Positions 1 through 9,208 of a stretch of 64,000 nucleotides of DNA are shown here, piece after piece. The translations under genes were made by a program, and so were the position numbers. The stretch comes from Loktanella sp. Alg231-35. GTDB lineage: Bacteria > Pseudomonadota > Alphaproteobacteria > Rhodobacterales > Rhodobacteraceae. Where the stretch lies: contig NZ_FREV01000003.1 in the NCBI RefSeq assembly GCF_900143545.1, positions 372,001-436,000 of the forward strand. Reading direction: 5' to 3'. The notes beneath the pieces are model-generated. The model was not told where the DNA came from. It saw only the letters and a program-made list of their open reading frames with translations, and did no database searches. Every line of letters begins with the position of its first letter. Position 1 is the first letter of the stretch.

Positions 1-1368
1 GTAATTGGTGCCGGACCGGGCGGCTATGTGGCCGCGATCCGTGGCGCGCAGCTGGGGATGAAAGTCGCCATTGTGGAGCGCGAGCATCTGGGCGGGATCT
101 GCCTGAACTGGGGCTGTATTCCAACAAAGGCAATGCTGCGTTCGTCAGAGGTGTTTCACTTGATGCATCGCGCCAAGGAATTTGGCCTGAAAGCGACGGG
201 TGTTGACTATGATCTGGATGCCGTGGTCAAGCGCAGCCGTTCTGTTGCGGGGCAGCTTTCGGGTGGTATCGGCCATCTGATGAAGAAAAACAAAGTCACT
301 GTCTTCATGGGCGCAGCAGCACTGCCGGCCAAGGGCAAAGTGTCCGTCAAGGGCGACAAGGGCATTGATGAGCTGACGGCCAAGAACATCGTGCTGGCCA
401 CTGGTGCGCGCGCGCGCGAACTGCCGGGGCTTGAAGCGGATGGTGATTTGGTCTGGACTTACAAGCACGCGTTACAGCCCAAGAAGATGCCCAAGAAACT
501 GTTGGTCATCGGCTCTGGTGCGATCGGGATTGAGTTTGCCAGCTTCTACAACACGCTGGGTGCTGACACGACAGTGGTTGAGGTGATGGACCGGGTGCTA
601 CCCGTGGAAGACGCCGAGATTTCAGCCTTTGCCAAGAAGGCCTTTGTCAAGCAGGGTATGAAGATCATGGAAAAATCCATGGTCAAGCAGTTGGACCGCG
701 GCAAAGGCAAGGTCACCGCCCATATCGAAACTGGCGGCAAGACCGAGAAGATGGAATTTGATACTGTTATCAGCGCGGTAGGCATCGTCGGCAACGTTGA
801 AGGGCTGGGCCTTGAAGAGCTGGGCGTGAAGGTTGATCGCACCCATGTTGTGACCGATGAATTCTGCCGCACGGGTGTTGAAGGTCTCTATGCTATTGGC
901 GATATCGCCGGCGCGCCATGGTTGGCCCATAAGGCCAGCCATGAAGGTGTTATGGTCGCCGATCTGATTGCAGGCAAACATGCTCATCCGGTCAAGCCAG
1001 AAAGCATTGCAGGCTGCACCTACTGCCATCCGCAGGTGGCTTCGGTTGGTTATTCCGAAGCGAAGGCCAAGGAGCTGGGTTATGACATCAAAGTCGGCCG
1101 GTTCCCCTTCATTGGCAATGGCAAGGCGATTGCATTGGGCGAGCCTGAGGGCATGATTAAAACGGTGTTCGATGCCAAGACAGGCGAGTTGCTGGGCGCG
1201 CATATGGTTGGTGCCGAGGTGACGGAGCTGATCCAAGGCTATGTTGTGGGTCGTCAGCTAGAGACGACTGAAGAGGATTTGATGAACACGGTGTTCCCGC
1301 ACCCGACCTTGTCAGAGATGATGCACGAGAGCGTTTTGGATGCTTATGACCGTGTGATCCACATGTAA
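1..1368 (+). CDS. lpdA: dihydrolipoyl dehydrogenase (E3), 5' truncated by window edge
   Basis: Flavoprotein that reoxidises the lipoyl group of 2-oxoacid dehydrogenase complexes, passing electrons through FAD to NAD+. The frame is open from base 1: the first residues read VIGAGPGGYVAA, the FAD-binding GxGxxG motif, so only about ten N-terminal residues lie outside the window. The redox-active disulphide CLNWGC is at about window residues 34-39, a second nucleotide-binding motif (VIGSGAIGIEFA) lies near residue 165, and the C-terminal HPTLSE holds the His-Glu pair. 455 codons are visible, normal for the family. In related genomes an lpd of this kind closes the pyruvate dehydrogenase cluster, which would lie just upstream; that placement is inference. 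Confidence 0.95.
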   Translation, partial: VIGAGPGGYVAAIRGAQLGMKVAIVEREHLGGICLNWGCIPTKAMLRSSEVFHLMHRAKEFGLKATGVDYDLDAVVKRSRSVAGQLSGGIGHLMKKNKVTVFMGAAALPAKGKVSVKGDKGIDELTAKNIVLATGARARELPGLEADGDLVWTYKHALQPKKMPKKLLVIGSGAIGIEFASFYNTLGADTTVVEVMDRVLPVEDAEISAFAKKAFVKQGMKIMEKSMVKQLDRGKGKVTAHIETGGKTEKMEFDTVISAVGIVGNVEGLGLEELGVKVDRTHVVTDEFCRTGVEGLYAIGDIAGAPWLAHKASHEGVMVADLIAGKHAHPVKPESIAGCTYCHPQVASVGYSEAKAKELGYDIKVGRFPFIGNGKAIALGEPEGMIKTVFDAKTGELLGAHMVGAEVTELIQGYVVGRQLETTEEDLMNTVFPHPTLSEMMHESVLDAYDRVIHM

Positions 1369-1398
1369 GGTGGATTGAAATCCACCTTACCGTTTGCA

Positions 1399-1432
1399 CA
1401 GGCTCGCCATCTTGGCGGGCCTGTTCGCTTTT
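1399..1432 (+). terminator. intrinsic terminator after lpdA
   Basis: A 10-bp stem (CAGGCTCGCC / GGCGGGCCTG, one T-G wobble) with loop ATCTT is followed by TTCGCTTTT, 31 bases after the lpdA stop. A second AT-richer inverted repeat (1366-1389) overlaps the stop codon itself. Confidence 0.6.
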
Positions 1433-1461
1433 GGCTGGTAGCGGAATATTAATTTGTATAT

Positions 1462-1476
1462 GTTCCCGAAACGTTC
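1462..1476 (+). promoter_or_regulatory. SOS (LexA) box of uvrA
   Basis: GTTCCCGAAACGTTC is an exact GTTC-N7-GTTC direct repeat, the LexA operator form of alphaproteobacteria, 65 bases upstream of the uvrA start. A lexA gene with its own copy is in this window (43174-43188). Together they support LexA repression of uvrA. Confidence 0.85.
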
Positions 1477-1540
1477 CGTTTTCAGGGTGGCGTTCCCGCA
1501 TCGCGCCGCTATCTGATAGCTGTCGTCTGAGGAGACCGTC

Positions 1541-4399
1541 ATGGCAGAGCTGAAGAACATCGAAGTGCGCGGCGCGCGCGAGCATAATCTCAAGAATATC
1601 GATGTTGATATTCCACGCGACCAGCTTGTCGTGATCACGGGCCTGTCGGGTTCGGGCAAATCCTCGCTCGCCTTTGATACGATCTATGCCGAAGGGCAGC
1701 GCCGCTACGTGGAATCGCTGTCCGCTTATGCCCGCCAATTCCTTGATATGATGGAAAAGCCGGATGTGGATCATATCTCGGGCCTCTCACCGGCCATTTC
1801 GATTGAGCAGAAGACGACATCGAAAAACCCGCGTTCCACTGTGGGCACGATCACCGAAATTTACGATTACCTGCGTTTGCTTTTCGCCCGTGCAGGTACC
1901 CCGTTCAGTCCGACCACGGGCCTGCCCATCGAAGCGCAACAAGTGCAGGACATGGTTGACCGCGCTATGGGCTTGGAAGAAGGGACACGCGGTTATCTTC
2001 TGGCCCCGATCATCCGTGACCGTAAAGGGGAATACCGCAAGGAATTTCTGGAACTGCGCAAGCAGGGATTTCAGCGTGTGAAGGTCGATGGTGAATTCTA
2101 TGATCTGGACGAACCACCGACGCTGGACAAGAAGTACCGCCATGACATTGATGTGGTTGTGGACCGCATTGTTATCCGCGAAGGGCTTGAAACACGGCTG
2201 GCTGATAGTTTCCGCACAGCACTCGATCTGGCCGATGGCATCGCGATACTGGAGACGGCCCCCAAAGAGGGCGACCCCGAGCGCCTGACGTTTTCAGAGA
2301 ACTTCGCTTGTCCTGTGTCTGGTTTTACGATCCCAGAAATTGAACCGCGCCTGTTTTCCTTCAACGCACCGTTTGGGGCGTGCCCGTCGTGCGACGGTCT
2401 GGGGGTTGAACTGTTCTTTGACGAACAACTTGTTGTTCCTGATGTGACGTTGAAGATTGCCGATGGCGCACTTGCACCCTGGCGCAAGGGCAAGAGCCCC
2501 TATTTTCTGCAAACGATTGAAGCCATCGCCAAGCACTATGGTTTCAACAAGAACGCCCGTTGGAAAGACCTTGATCCGAAGGTGCAACAGGTGTTTCTGC
2601 GTGGCTCCGGCAAGGAAGAAATCAAATTTCGCTATGACGAAGGCGGGCGCGTGTATCAGGTGGAGCGTGCCTTTGAAGGTGTGATCCCCAATATGGAACG
2701 TCGCTATCGCGAGACCGATAGCAACTGGATCCGCGAAGAGTTTGAGAATTACCAGAACAACCGCCACTGTGGCACTTGCGGCGGGTATCGCCTGCGTGAA
2801 GAGGCTTTGGCGGTGAAGATCGGTGGCTTGCATGTGGGTCAAGTCGTGCAGATGTCGATCAAAGAGGCCTATGACTGGTGCAAAGAGGTGCCAGAGGCGC
2901 TGAGCAAGCAGAAGAATGAGATTGCTGCGGCCATTCTCAAGGAAATCCGCGAGCGCTTGGGGTTCCTCAATAATGTGGGACTGGAGTATCTGACGCTTTC
3001 ACGGAACTCAGGCACACTGTCGGGCGGTGAAAGCCAGCGTATTCGTTTGGCCAGTCAGATAGGCTCGGGCCTGCAAGGGGTGCTTTATGTGCTGGATGAG
3101 CCATCGATCGGCCTGCACCAGCGTGACAATGACCGCTTGCTGACGACGCTGAAAAACCTGCGCGATCAGGGCAATACAGTGATTGTTGTTGAACATGACG
3201 AAGAGGCGATCCGCGAGGCCGATTATGTTTTTGATATTGGTCCCGGCGCTGGCGTCCATGGTGGCGAAGTCGTCGCCAAAGGCACACCGCAAGAGATCAT
3301 GGCCAATGAAGCCTCTGTCACCGGACAGTATCTGATTGGCGCCAGAGAAATTGCCGTGCCGGCGAAGCGCCGCAAAGGCAAAGGCAAGAAGCTGACCGTG
3401 GTAAAAGCCACCGGCAACAACTTGCAGAACGTCACGACTGATTTCCCACTGGGCCAGTTTGTCTGTGTGACCGGTGTCTCTGGCGGCGGCAAGTCCACCT
3501 TGACCGTTGAGACGCTGTTCAAGAACGCCTCGATGAAGTTGAACGGCGCGCGGCAAACGCCGGGGCCTTGTGAAACGATCAAAGGGTTTGAGCATCTTGA
3601 TAAGGTGATCGACATTGATCAGCGCCCCATCGGTCGCACGCCCCGGTCAAACCCGGCCACCTATACCGGGGCCTTTACCCCGATCCGCGAATGGTTCGCG
3701 GGGATGCCAGAGGCAAAGGCGCGGGGCTATAAACCCGGTCGTTTCAGTTTTAATGTGAAGGGTGGACGCTGTGAGGCCTGTCAGGGCGACGGTGTGATCA
3801 AGATCGAAATGCACTTTCTGCCCGACGTCTATGTCACCTGCGAGACTTGCAAGGGTGCGCGATACAACCGCGAAACCTTGGAGATCAAATTCAAGGGCAA
3901 ATCCATTGCCGATGTGTTGGATATGACCGTTGAAGATGCCCAAGGGTTCTTTACCGCGGTCCCGTCGATCCGAGAAAAGATGGATGCACTGATGCGCGTG
4001 GGTCTTGGGTATATCAAGGTCGGCCAGCAGGCGACAACCCTGTCAGGGGGCGAGGCCCAGCGGGTCAAGCTGTCCAAAGAGTTGTCGAAACGCTCCACCG
4101 GGCGCACGCTTTATATTCTGGATGAACCTACCACGGGATTGCATTTCGAAGACGTGCGTAAGCTATTGGAAGTATTGCATGAATTGGTGGATCAGGGGAA
4201 CTCTGTCATTGTGATTGAGCATAATCTGGACGTCGTCAAAACCGCCGATCATATCATTGATATCGGTCCTGAAGGTGGCGATGGCGGTGGCAAGATCGTG
4301 GCCACAGGCACACCAGAGAAGGTGGCACAGGTCGCCGGGAGCCATACCGGACGCTACCTCAAAGAGATGTTGGCGGCAAAATCTGTCGCTGCGGAATAA
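1541..4399 (+). CDS. uvrA: excinuclease ABC subunit A
   Basis: DNA-damage recognition ATPase of nucleotide excision repair; as a UvrA2-UvrB complex it scans DNA and loads UvrB at lesions. At 952 aa it is full length for the family. Two ABC modules are visible: Walker [10 protein letters not shown] at residues 34-42 and GVSGGGKST at about 645-653, with signatures [12 protein letters not shown] and [12 protein letters not shown]. Cys pairs of the zinc modules appear as CPSC, CGTC, CEAC and CETC. The ATG is preceded by GGAG about 8 bases upstream. An SOS box lies in the 172-bp interval after lpdA, so it is a damage-inducible single-gene unit. Confidence 0.97.
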   Translation: MAELKNIEVRGAREHNLKNIDVDIPRDQLVVITGLSGSGKSSLAFDTIYAEGQRRYVESLSAYARQFLDMMEKPDVDHISGLSPAISIEQKTTSKNPRSTVGTITEIYDYLRLLFARAGTPFSPTTGLPIEAQQVQDMVDRAMGLEEGTRGYLLAPIIRDRKGEYRKEFLELRKQGFQRVKVDGEFYDLDEPPTLDKKYRHDIDVVVDRIVIREGLETRLADSFRTALDLADGIAILETAPKEGDPERLTFSENFACPVSGFTIPEIEPRLFSFNAPFGACPSCDGLGVELFFDEQLVVPDVTLKIADGALAPWRKGKSPYFLQTIEAIAKHYGFNKNARWKDLDPKVQQVFLRGSGKEEIKFRYDEGGRVYQVERAFEGVIPNMERRYRETDSNWIREEFENYQNNRHCGTCGGYRLREEALAVKIGGLHVGQVVQMSIKEAYDWCKEVPEALSKQKNEIAAAILKEIRERLGFLNNVGLEYLTLSRNSGTLSGGESQRIRLASQIGSGLQGVLYVLDEPSIGLHQRDNDRLLTTLKNLRDQGNTVIVVEHDEEAIREADYVFDIGPGAGVHGGEVVAKGTPQEIMANEASVTGQYLIGAREIAVPAKRRKGKGKKLTVVKATGNNLQNVTTDFPLGQFVCVTGVSGGGKSTLTVETLFKNASMKLNGARQTPGPCETIKGFEHLDKVIDIDQRPIGRTPRSNPATYTGAFTPIREWFAGMPEAKARGYKPGRFSFNVKGGRCEACQGDGVIKIEMHFLPDVYVTCETCKGARYNRETLEIKFKGKSIADVLDMTVEDAQGFFTAVPSIREKMDALMRVGLGYIKVGQQATTLSGGEAQRVKLSKELSKRSTGRTLYILDEPTTGLHFEDVRKLLEVLHELVDQGNSVIVIEHNLDVVKTADHIIDIGPEGGDGGGKIVATGTPEKVAQVAGSHTGRYLKEMLAAKSVAAE

Positions 4400-4427
4400 T
4401 CCCGAAAATTCCAGGAGTTTTGAGGAT

Positions 4428-4459
4428 GCCTCCGGCGGAAGTTTGTTTGGACATAAAAG
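4428..4459 (+). repeat. GCCTCCGGCGG-type intergenic repeat, copy 1
   Basis: Starts GCCTCCGGCGGAAGTTTG and ends in an A-rich ATAAAAG. It lies between the convergent uvrA and mmsB genes. Related copies are at 43236-43267 and 54419-54451. Family resemblance to repeats common in Rhodobacteraceae genomes is from memory. Confidence 0.6.
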
Positions 4460-5326
4460 TCAGGCGCGGCGCCTGCTTTCAAACCGTGGCAGCATCGCCG
4501 AGAAGTCTTTGCCCATGCCGTCTTCATCCTCAACGAATTGCGCGTAAAGCGCTGTAGCCGCTTTGCCCATGGGCGTGTCGGCGTCTGCGGCCTCTGCCGC
4601 CATTTGTGACAGGTTGAGGTCTTTCAGCATAAGCTCTGCCGCGAAACCGGGTGTGTAATCGTTGTCTGCAGGGCTGGTCGGCCCGACGCCGGGGGCGGGG
4701 CAATAGGCGTTCATGGTCCAGGAATAGCCCGAGGATGTGCTGACCACATCGAACATCGCCTGTCGGTCGAGCCCGAGTTTGTCAGCCAGCACAAAGGCTT
4801 CGCAGGTGGCGATCATTGTCACCCCAAGGATCATGTTGTTGCAGATTTTGGCGGCTTGGCCGTTGCCTGCGTCGCCGCAATGCACGGCTTTTTGCCCCAT
4901 AATGTCAAAGAGAGGTTGTACCGTCGCAAATGCCTTATCCGGGCCGCCCGCCATGAAGGTCAGCGTGCCATTGGTTGCGCCGCCGATGCCGCCAGAGACA
5001 GGAGCGTCAACCGCCGACAGCCCCGCGTTTTGTGCTGCCATGGCAACTGCTCGCGCGCTTTCCACGTCCACGGTTGAACAATCAAGATGCACCGCGCCGG
5101 GTTTCATCACCGGGTGGATGTCGCTGGCAACGGCCCGCAGAATATCGCCATTGGGTAGCATGGTGATGACCACATCAGCGTTTTTGGCGGCGGCGGCGGC
5201 ACTTTCGGCCAATGTCAGGCCTGCGGGTTTTGCTGCGGTGTCGAACCCTGTCACATCATGGGCTTTGGCCAGATTGGCCGCCATCGGCGCACCCATATTG
5301 CCCAATCCAATAAATCCGATTTTCAT
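4460..5326 (-). CDS. mmsB: 3-hydroxyisobutyrate dehydrogenase
   Basis: NAD-dependent oxidation of 3-hydroxyisobutyrate to methylmalonate semialdehyde in valine catabolism. At 288 aa it is normal size. The N-terminus MKIGFIGLGNMG is the Rossmann GxGxxG; DAPVSGG and the catalytic-lysine segment GNGQAAKICNN follow the beta-hydroxyacid dehydrogenase pattern. I chose the ATG at 5326 because the Rossmann strand starts there, and because it overlaps the stop of the upstream gene by ATGA (5323-5326), showing translational coupling. A longer reading to 5422 adds only upstream-gene sequence. Last gene of the acd-hydratase-mmsB unit. Confidence 0.93.
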   Translation of the reverse strand: MKIGFIGLGNMGAPMAANLAKAHDVTGFDTAAKPAGLTLAESAAAAAKNADVVITMLPNGDILRAVASDIHPVMKPGAVHLDCSTVDVESARAVAMAAQNAGLSAVDAPVSGGIGGATNGTLTFMAGGPDKAFATVQPLFDIMGQKAVHCGDAGNGQAAKICNNMILGVTMIATCEAFVLADKLGLDRQAMFDVVSTSSGYSWTMNAYCPAPGVGPTSPADNDYTPGFAAELMLKDLNLSQMAAEAADADTPMGKAATALYAQFVEDEDGMGKDFSAMLPRFESRRRA

Positions 5327-6366
5327 ATCTTGTCCTCCCATTGTAGCGCATCTTTGCCCAAGGGCGCTGTCATTGCTGCCACGTCTGTGTCTGTCACACC
5401 GGTCCAAGTGCTGTGTTGCCATTGTGGGCTGCGGTCGCGGTCGATGATCGCCGCCCTGATCCCTTCGATGAAATCGCCTTGGGCGACACAGCGAAAGGTA
5501 TAGCGGAATTCGTGATCAAGCGCCGTTGTGATCCTTTGGTCGCGGCAAACGGCATCGATGATCTGGGCAGAGACCGCCATGCTGAGCGGGCAGTTGCGGC
5601 CCATCAGTTTGCGTGCCTGTTCAATGGCGAGGCCCGCGTCGGCAGGCATGGCTTGATACACCGCTGCGAGGGTCGGCCCTACAAAGCAGATATCGATGTC
5701 TGCCTGCCAATCTGCAAGGCGGCTGTCCGGGGCAGGGTGTTTTACTGTTGCGATGGCATCGGTCGTGCCGCTAGTGGCGAGATTTTGTTTTAATGCCTCC
5801 CACGCCGTCTCGGGGACATAGTGATCGGCAAACCCTGCAAAGATTGCGTCACCCGCATCCATCCGATCGCCCGTCAGCCCCAGATAGGTTCCCACATGGC
5901 CGGGTGCCCGTGCCAGCAAAAGCGACCCGCCCACATCGGGGACCAGCCCGATCGCGCATTCCGGCATCGCAATCTGGCTGCTGTCACAGACGATCCGATG
6001 TGCGGCATGGCATCCGACACCGACACCGCCGCCCATGGTGAACCCTTGCAGGAAAGACACCACCGGTTTGGGATAGCTGTGGACCTTGGCGTTCAGCCGA
6101 TATTCGTCGCGCCAGAACCGCCGCCCGTAATCCAGATCACCGCGCTGGCCTGCGGCATACATCTCGGCGATATCGCCGCCGGAACAAAAGGCCCGGTCGC
6201 CTGCCGCATCAACGATGACAAGCGCAACCTCGTGATCATCGCGCCAGTCATCCAGCGCCTGCTCGATCGCCAAACACATATCCCAAGTCAGCGCGTTCAG
6301 CGCCTTGGGCCGGTTCAGGGTGATCCATCCGGCGCGCCCGGATTTGCGAATGTTGATGTCGGTCAT
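5323..6366 (-). CDS. enoyl-CoA hydratase/isomerase family, probable 3-hydroxyisobutyryl-CoA hydrolase
   Basis: Crotonase-fold protein of 347 aa, longer than simple enoyl-CoA hydratases (about 260 aa) and matching 3-hydroxyisobutyryl-CoA hydrolases, which free 3-hydroxyisobutyrate from CoA in valine degradation. Visible motifs are SGGDIAEMY (oxyanion-hole strand), GGGVGVGCHAAHRI and MPECAIGLVPDVGGS, the last carrying the acidic catalytic residues of this subfamily. It overlaps mmsB downstream by 4 bases and the acyl-CoA dehydrogenase upstream by 4 bases. Its neighbours act immediately before and after in the same pathway. Hydratase rather than hydrolase activity cannot be excluded from sequence alone. 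Confidence 0.85.
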   Translation of the reverse strand: MTDINIRKSGRAGWITLNRPKALNALTWDMCLAIEQALDDWRDDHEVALVIVDAAGDRAFCSGGDIAEMYAAGQRGDLDYGRRFWRDEYRLNAKVHSYPKPVVSFLQGFTMGGGVGVGCHAAHRIVCDSSQIAMPECAIGLVPDVGGSLLLARAPGHVGTYLGLTGDRMDAGDAIFAGFADHYVPETAWEALKQNLATSGTTDAIATVKHPAPDSRLADWQADIDICFVGPTLAAVYQAMPADAGLAIEQARKLMGRNCPLSMAVSAQIIDAVCRDQRITTALDHEFRYTFRCVAQGDFIEGIRAAIIDRDRSPQWQHSTWTGVTDTDVAAMTAPLGKDALQWEDKI

Positions 6367-7502
6367 GCGCTGATCAGTTGGCGTGCGGTGATCAGGCGCA
6401 TAATCTCATTGGTGCCTTCAAGGATTTGATGCACGCGCAGATCGCGTACGATTTTCTCGATCCCGTAGTCGGCCAGATAGCCGTAACCGCCATGCAGTTG
6501 CAGGCATTGGTCTGCCACGTTGCTGCCCGTCTCGGTGCAAAGCTTTTTGGCCATCGCGCAGAATTTTGTCGCATCGGGTGCGCCGTTATCCAGTTTCCAT
6601 GCGGCCTGCCGCAAAAAGGTGCGTGCAGCTTGCATGCTGATCTCCATATCGGCCAGCCGGAATTGCAACCCCTGGAACTGATCGATGGATTTGCCGAAGG
6701 CCTGCCGCTCGGCCATATAGGCCAGCGTTTGATCAAGGGCCGATTGTGCCGCGCCGATGGAACATGCCGCGATGTTCAACCGCCCACCATCAAGGCCTGC
6801 CATAGCGTATTTAAAACCGGCGCCTTCTTCGCCCAACAGGTTCTCTGCTGGCGCGTGCGCTGTGTCGAGCTGGACTTGGCGGGTCGGTTGCGATTTCCAC
6901 CCCATTTTGTCTTCGAGTCCGCCGAAAGACAGACCCTTGGTGCCGTCCTCGACGACGATGGCGCTGACCCCCTTGGGGCCATCGGCCCCGGTGCGCGACA
7001 TCACGATATAGGCATCAGAATAGCCGCCGCCGGAGATGAATGCTTTGGTGCCCGTCAGGCTGTAGCCTTCATTGGTGCGATCTGCCTTGGTTTTCAACGC
7101 GGCCGCGTCAGAGCCGGAACCCGGTTCCGTCAGGCAGTAGGCCAGGATCGTCTCCATCGCCAAGGCTTTGGGCAAGACACGATCCCTGAGCGTCTGCGTG
7201 CCGTAGCTTTCGATCATTTTGGCACACATATTGTGGATCGACAGGAAGGCAGCGACCGAGGCACAGGACTGCGCGAGCGCTTCAAAGACTAGCGTGGCAT
7301 CAAGCCGCGACAAGCCGGAACCGCCATTGTCAGGCGACACATAAAGCCCGCCAAAGCCAAGCGCGGCAAGCTCTGGCCAAAGTGATTTAGGAATTTCGCC
7401 CTCTGCTTCCCAAGTGCGCGCATAGGGTGCGATATGCTCTTGGCCAAACGCAAGTGCCATGTCGAAGATGGCGGTTTGTTCCTCGGTGAGTGCGAAATCC
7501 AT
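6363..7502 (-). CDS. acyl-CoA dehydrogenase, probable isobutyryl-CoA dehydrogenase
   Basis: FAD-dependent alpha,beta-dehydrogenation of a short branched acyl-CoA, feeding electrons to ETF. 379 aa, standard for the family. The substrate/FAD signature CLTEPGSGSDAAA is mid-protein and QILEGTNEIMRL near the C-terminus holds the catalytic Glu. The ATG at 7502 (MDFALTEEQ) begins the conserved N-terminal helix and has AGGAG about 7 bases upstream; the longer reading to 7577 has no family counterpart. First gene of a three-gene overlapping unit with the CoA hydrolase and mmsB, which points to isobutyryl-CoA as substrate. Confidence 0.9.
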   Translation of the reverse strand: MDFALTEEQTAIFDMALAFGQEHIAPYARTWEAEGEIPKSLWPELAALGFGGLYVSPDNGGSGLSRLDATLVFEALAQSCASVAAFLSIHNMCAKMIESYGTQTLRDRVLPKALAMETILAYCLTEPGSGSDAAALKTKADRTNEGYSLTGTKAFISGGGYSDAYIVMSRTGADGPKGVSAIVVEDGTKGLSFGGLEDKMGWKSQPTRQVQLDTAHAPAENLLGEEGAGFKYAMAGLDGGRLNIAACSIGAAQSALDQTLAYMAERQAFGKSIDQFQGLQFRLADMEISMQAARTFLRQAAWKLDNGAPDATKFCAMAKKLCTETGSNVADQCLQLHGGYGYLADYGIEKIVRDLRVHQILEGTNEIMRLITARQLISA

Positions 7503-7522
7503 GGGGCAGCTCCTGCAAGAAT

Positions 7523-7536
7523 TGAACGCTTGTTCA
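7523..7536. promoter_or_regulatory. possible operator upstream of the acyl-CoA dehydrogenase
   Basis: TGAAC-GCTT-GTTCA is an inverted repeat of 5-bp arms, 21 bases upstream of the start codon at 7502. Its shape resembles TetR- or GntR-type operators. No regulator is assigned; such a short repeat could occur by chance. Confidence 0.3.
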
Positions 7537-7575
7537 TATTTTGCCGTGAACGGAGGATATGCGCAAGCCTGAAGC

Positions 7576-7605
7576 AAAAGAGCCTCGCCTTTTCAGGCGA
7601 GGCTC
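7576..7605 (-). terminator. intrinsic terminator after mmsA
   Basis: A perfect 10-bp stem GAGCCTCGCC / GGCGAGGCTC with a 6-base loop, followed on the minus strand by TTTTGC, 10 bases beyond the mmsA stop. It separates mmsA from the downstream acd unit. Confidence 0.75.
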
Positions 7606-7614
7606 TGGGTTGTT

Positions 7615-9114
7615 TTATTCCATCAGCGGGATGGAGAACTCGCCGCCTTCCTTGATGCCCGACGGCCAGCGCGAGGTGATCGTTTTCGTCCGTGTGTAGA
7701 ACTTGAACGCATCTGGCCCGTGCTGGTTGAGGTCACCAAACATGGATTTCTTCCAGCCGCCAAAGGTGTGATAGGCGAGCGGCACAGGGATCGGTACGTT
7801 CACGCCAACCATGCCGATATTGATCCGGTTGGAAAAATCACGGGCGGTGTCGCCGTCGCGGGTATAGATCGACGTGCCATTGCCGTATTCGTGATCCATG
7901 GCAAGGCCGATGGCCTCTTCATAAGATTGGGCGCGGATTGTGGACAGAACAGGCCCGAAAATCTCTAGCTTGTAGATGTCCATATCCTTGGTGACGTTGT
8001 CAAAAAGATGCGGCCCAACAAAGAACCCGTCTTCATAGCCTTGCAGGTTGAAGTTGCGCCCATCAACAACCAGCTTCGCACCCTGATCGATGCCTGATTG
8101 CACAAGGCGGCCGATGTTGGCTTTTGCGGCGGCGGTCACAACCGGGCCGTAGTCCACGTCATTGCCAGAGGTGTAAGGGCCGACCTTCAGTGCCTCAACC
8201 TTGGGCACCAGTTTTTCCAGCAGGCGGTCTGCGGTTTCATCGCCTACAGGCACAGCAACCGAAATCGCCATGCAGCGTTCGCCCGCCGCACCGTAACCTG
8301 CGCCGAGCAATGCATCGGCGGCTTGATCCATATCCGCGTCGGGCATGATGATCATGTGGTTCTTGGCACCGCCAAAGCACTGCACACGTTTGCCTTGCGC
8401 ACAACCAGTGCCATAGATGTATTCGGCGATCGGTGTCGATCCGACAAAGCCAACCGATTGGATCGTGTCGTCATAAAGGATCGCGTCAACCGCTTCCTTG
8501 TCACCGTTCACGACCTGCAGGATGCCCTTGGGCAGGCCCGCTTCTTCCATCAGTTCAGCCAGCATCAACGGCACGGATGGATCACGCTCAGAGGGTTTGA
8601 GGATAAACGCGTTGCCGCAAACGATGGCAGGGGCGAACATCCACATTGGGATCATAGCGGGGAAGTTGAAGGGCGTGATGCCTGCGGTGACACCCAGCGG
8701 CTGTTTCATGGAATACATATCGATGCCGGGGCCCGCGCTGTCGGTGAATTCACCTTTCAGCAGCTGTGGGGCGCCGATGCAGTATTCGGCCACTTCCAAA
8801 CCACGGATCACATCGCCCTTGGCGTCTGGCAGGGTCTTACCATGCTCGCGGCTAAGTGCTTCGGCCAGCTTGTCCATGTCCCGATTCAACAGGCTAACAA
8901 AGGCCATCATGACGCGCGCGCGGCGCTGTGGGTTGACGGAGGCCCATGCGGGTTGCGCCTCGGCGGCAATCGCCACGGCTTTGGCCATTTCGTCAGCATT
9001 GGCCAGCGGCACCTTGGCCTGCACTTCGCCTGTGGCCGGGTTATAGACGTCTGCGAAACGGCCAGATGTGCCTTTGACGTGCGCGCCGCCGATGTAATGG
9101 GTCAGTTCTTGCAT
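7615..9114 (-). CDS. mmsA: methylmalonate-semialdehyde dehydrogenase (CoA-acylating)
   Basis: Converts methylmalonate semialdehyde to propionyl-CoA with NAD+ and CoA, the final valine-specific step. 499 aa, typical. Aldehyde dehydrogenase features: FNFPAMIPMWMF, GFVGSTPIAEYIY (cofactor fold) and the catalytic Cys in GAAGERCMAISVAV. The ATG at 9114 (MQELTHYIGG) matches the family start and has AGGAG 5-8 bases upstream; the frame stays open to 9228 but that part lies in the divergent promoter. A terminator follows, so it is its own transcription unit although functionally tied to the next three genes. The divergent LysR gene is the likely regulator. Confidence 0.95.
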   Translation of the reverse strand: MQELTHYIGGAHVKGTSGRFADVYNPATGEVQAKVPLANADEMAKAVAIAAEAQPAWASVNPQRRARVMMAFVSLLNRDMDKLAEALSREHGKTLPDAKGDVIRGLEVAEYCIGAPQLLKGEFTDSAGPGIDMYSMKQPLGVTAGITPFNFPAMIPMWMFAPAIVCGNAFILKPSERDPSVPLMLAELMEEAGLPKGILQVVNGDKEAVDAILYDDTIQSVGFVGSTPIAEYIYGTGCAQGKRVQCFGGAKNHMIIMPDADMDQAADALLGAGYGAAGERCMAISVAVPVGDETADRLLEKLVPKVEALKVGPYTSGNDVDYGPVVTAAAKANIGRLVQSGIDQGAKLVVDGRNFNLQGYEDGFFVGPHLFDNVTKDMDIYKLEIFGPVLSTIRAQSYEEAIGLAMDHEYGNGTSIYTRDGDTARDFSNRINIGMVGVNVPIPVPLAYHTFGGWKKSMFGDLNQHGPDAFKFYTRTKTITSRWPSGIKEGGEFSIPLME

Positions 9115-9143
9115 GGAATCCTCCTTGGTTGACGTCAGTTTAA

Positions 9144-9203
9144 CCTTGCGTTTTTTCCCGTAAAAGAGCCAATATCCCAAAATCATTTTGCAAAAACGCA
9201 AGG
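9144..9203. promoter_or_regulatory. 12-bp inverted repeat in the mmsA/lysR divergent promoter
   Basis: CCTTGCGTTTTT (9144-9155) and AAAAACGCAAGG (9192-9203) are perfectly complementary arms 36 bases apart, spanning most of the 94-bp divergent interval. The right part also reads TTGC-N6-GCAA. A LysR binding region is the natural reading. Confidence 0.5.
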
Positions 9204-9208
9204 GCGCT

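Noticed and set aside
8098..9132. 344-codon plus-strand frame opposite mmsA
   Set aside because: Antisense shadow of a clearly identified aldehyde dehydrogenase.
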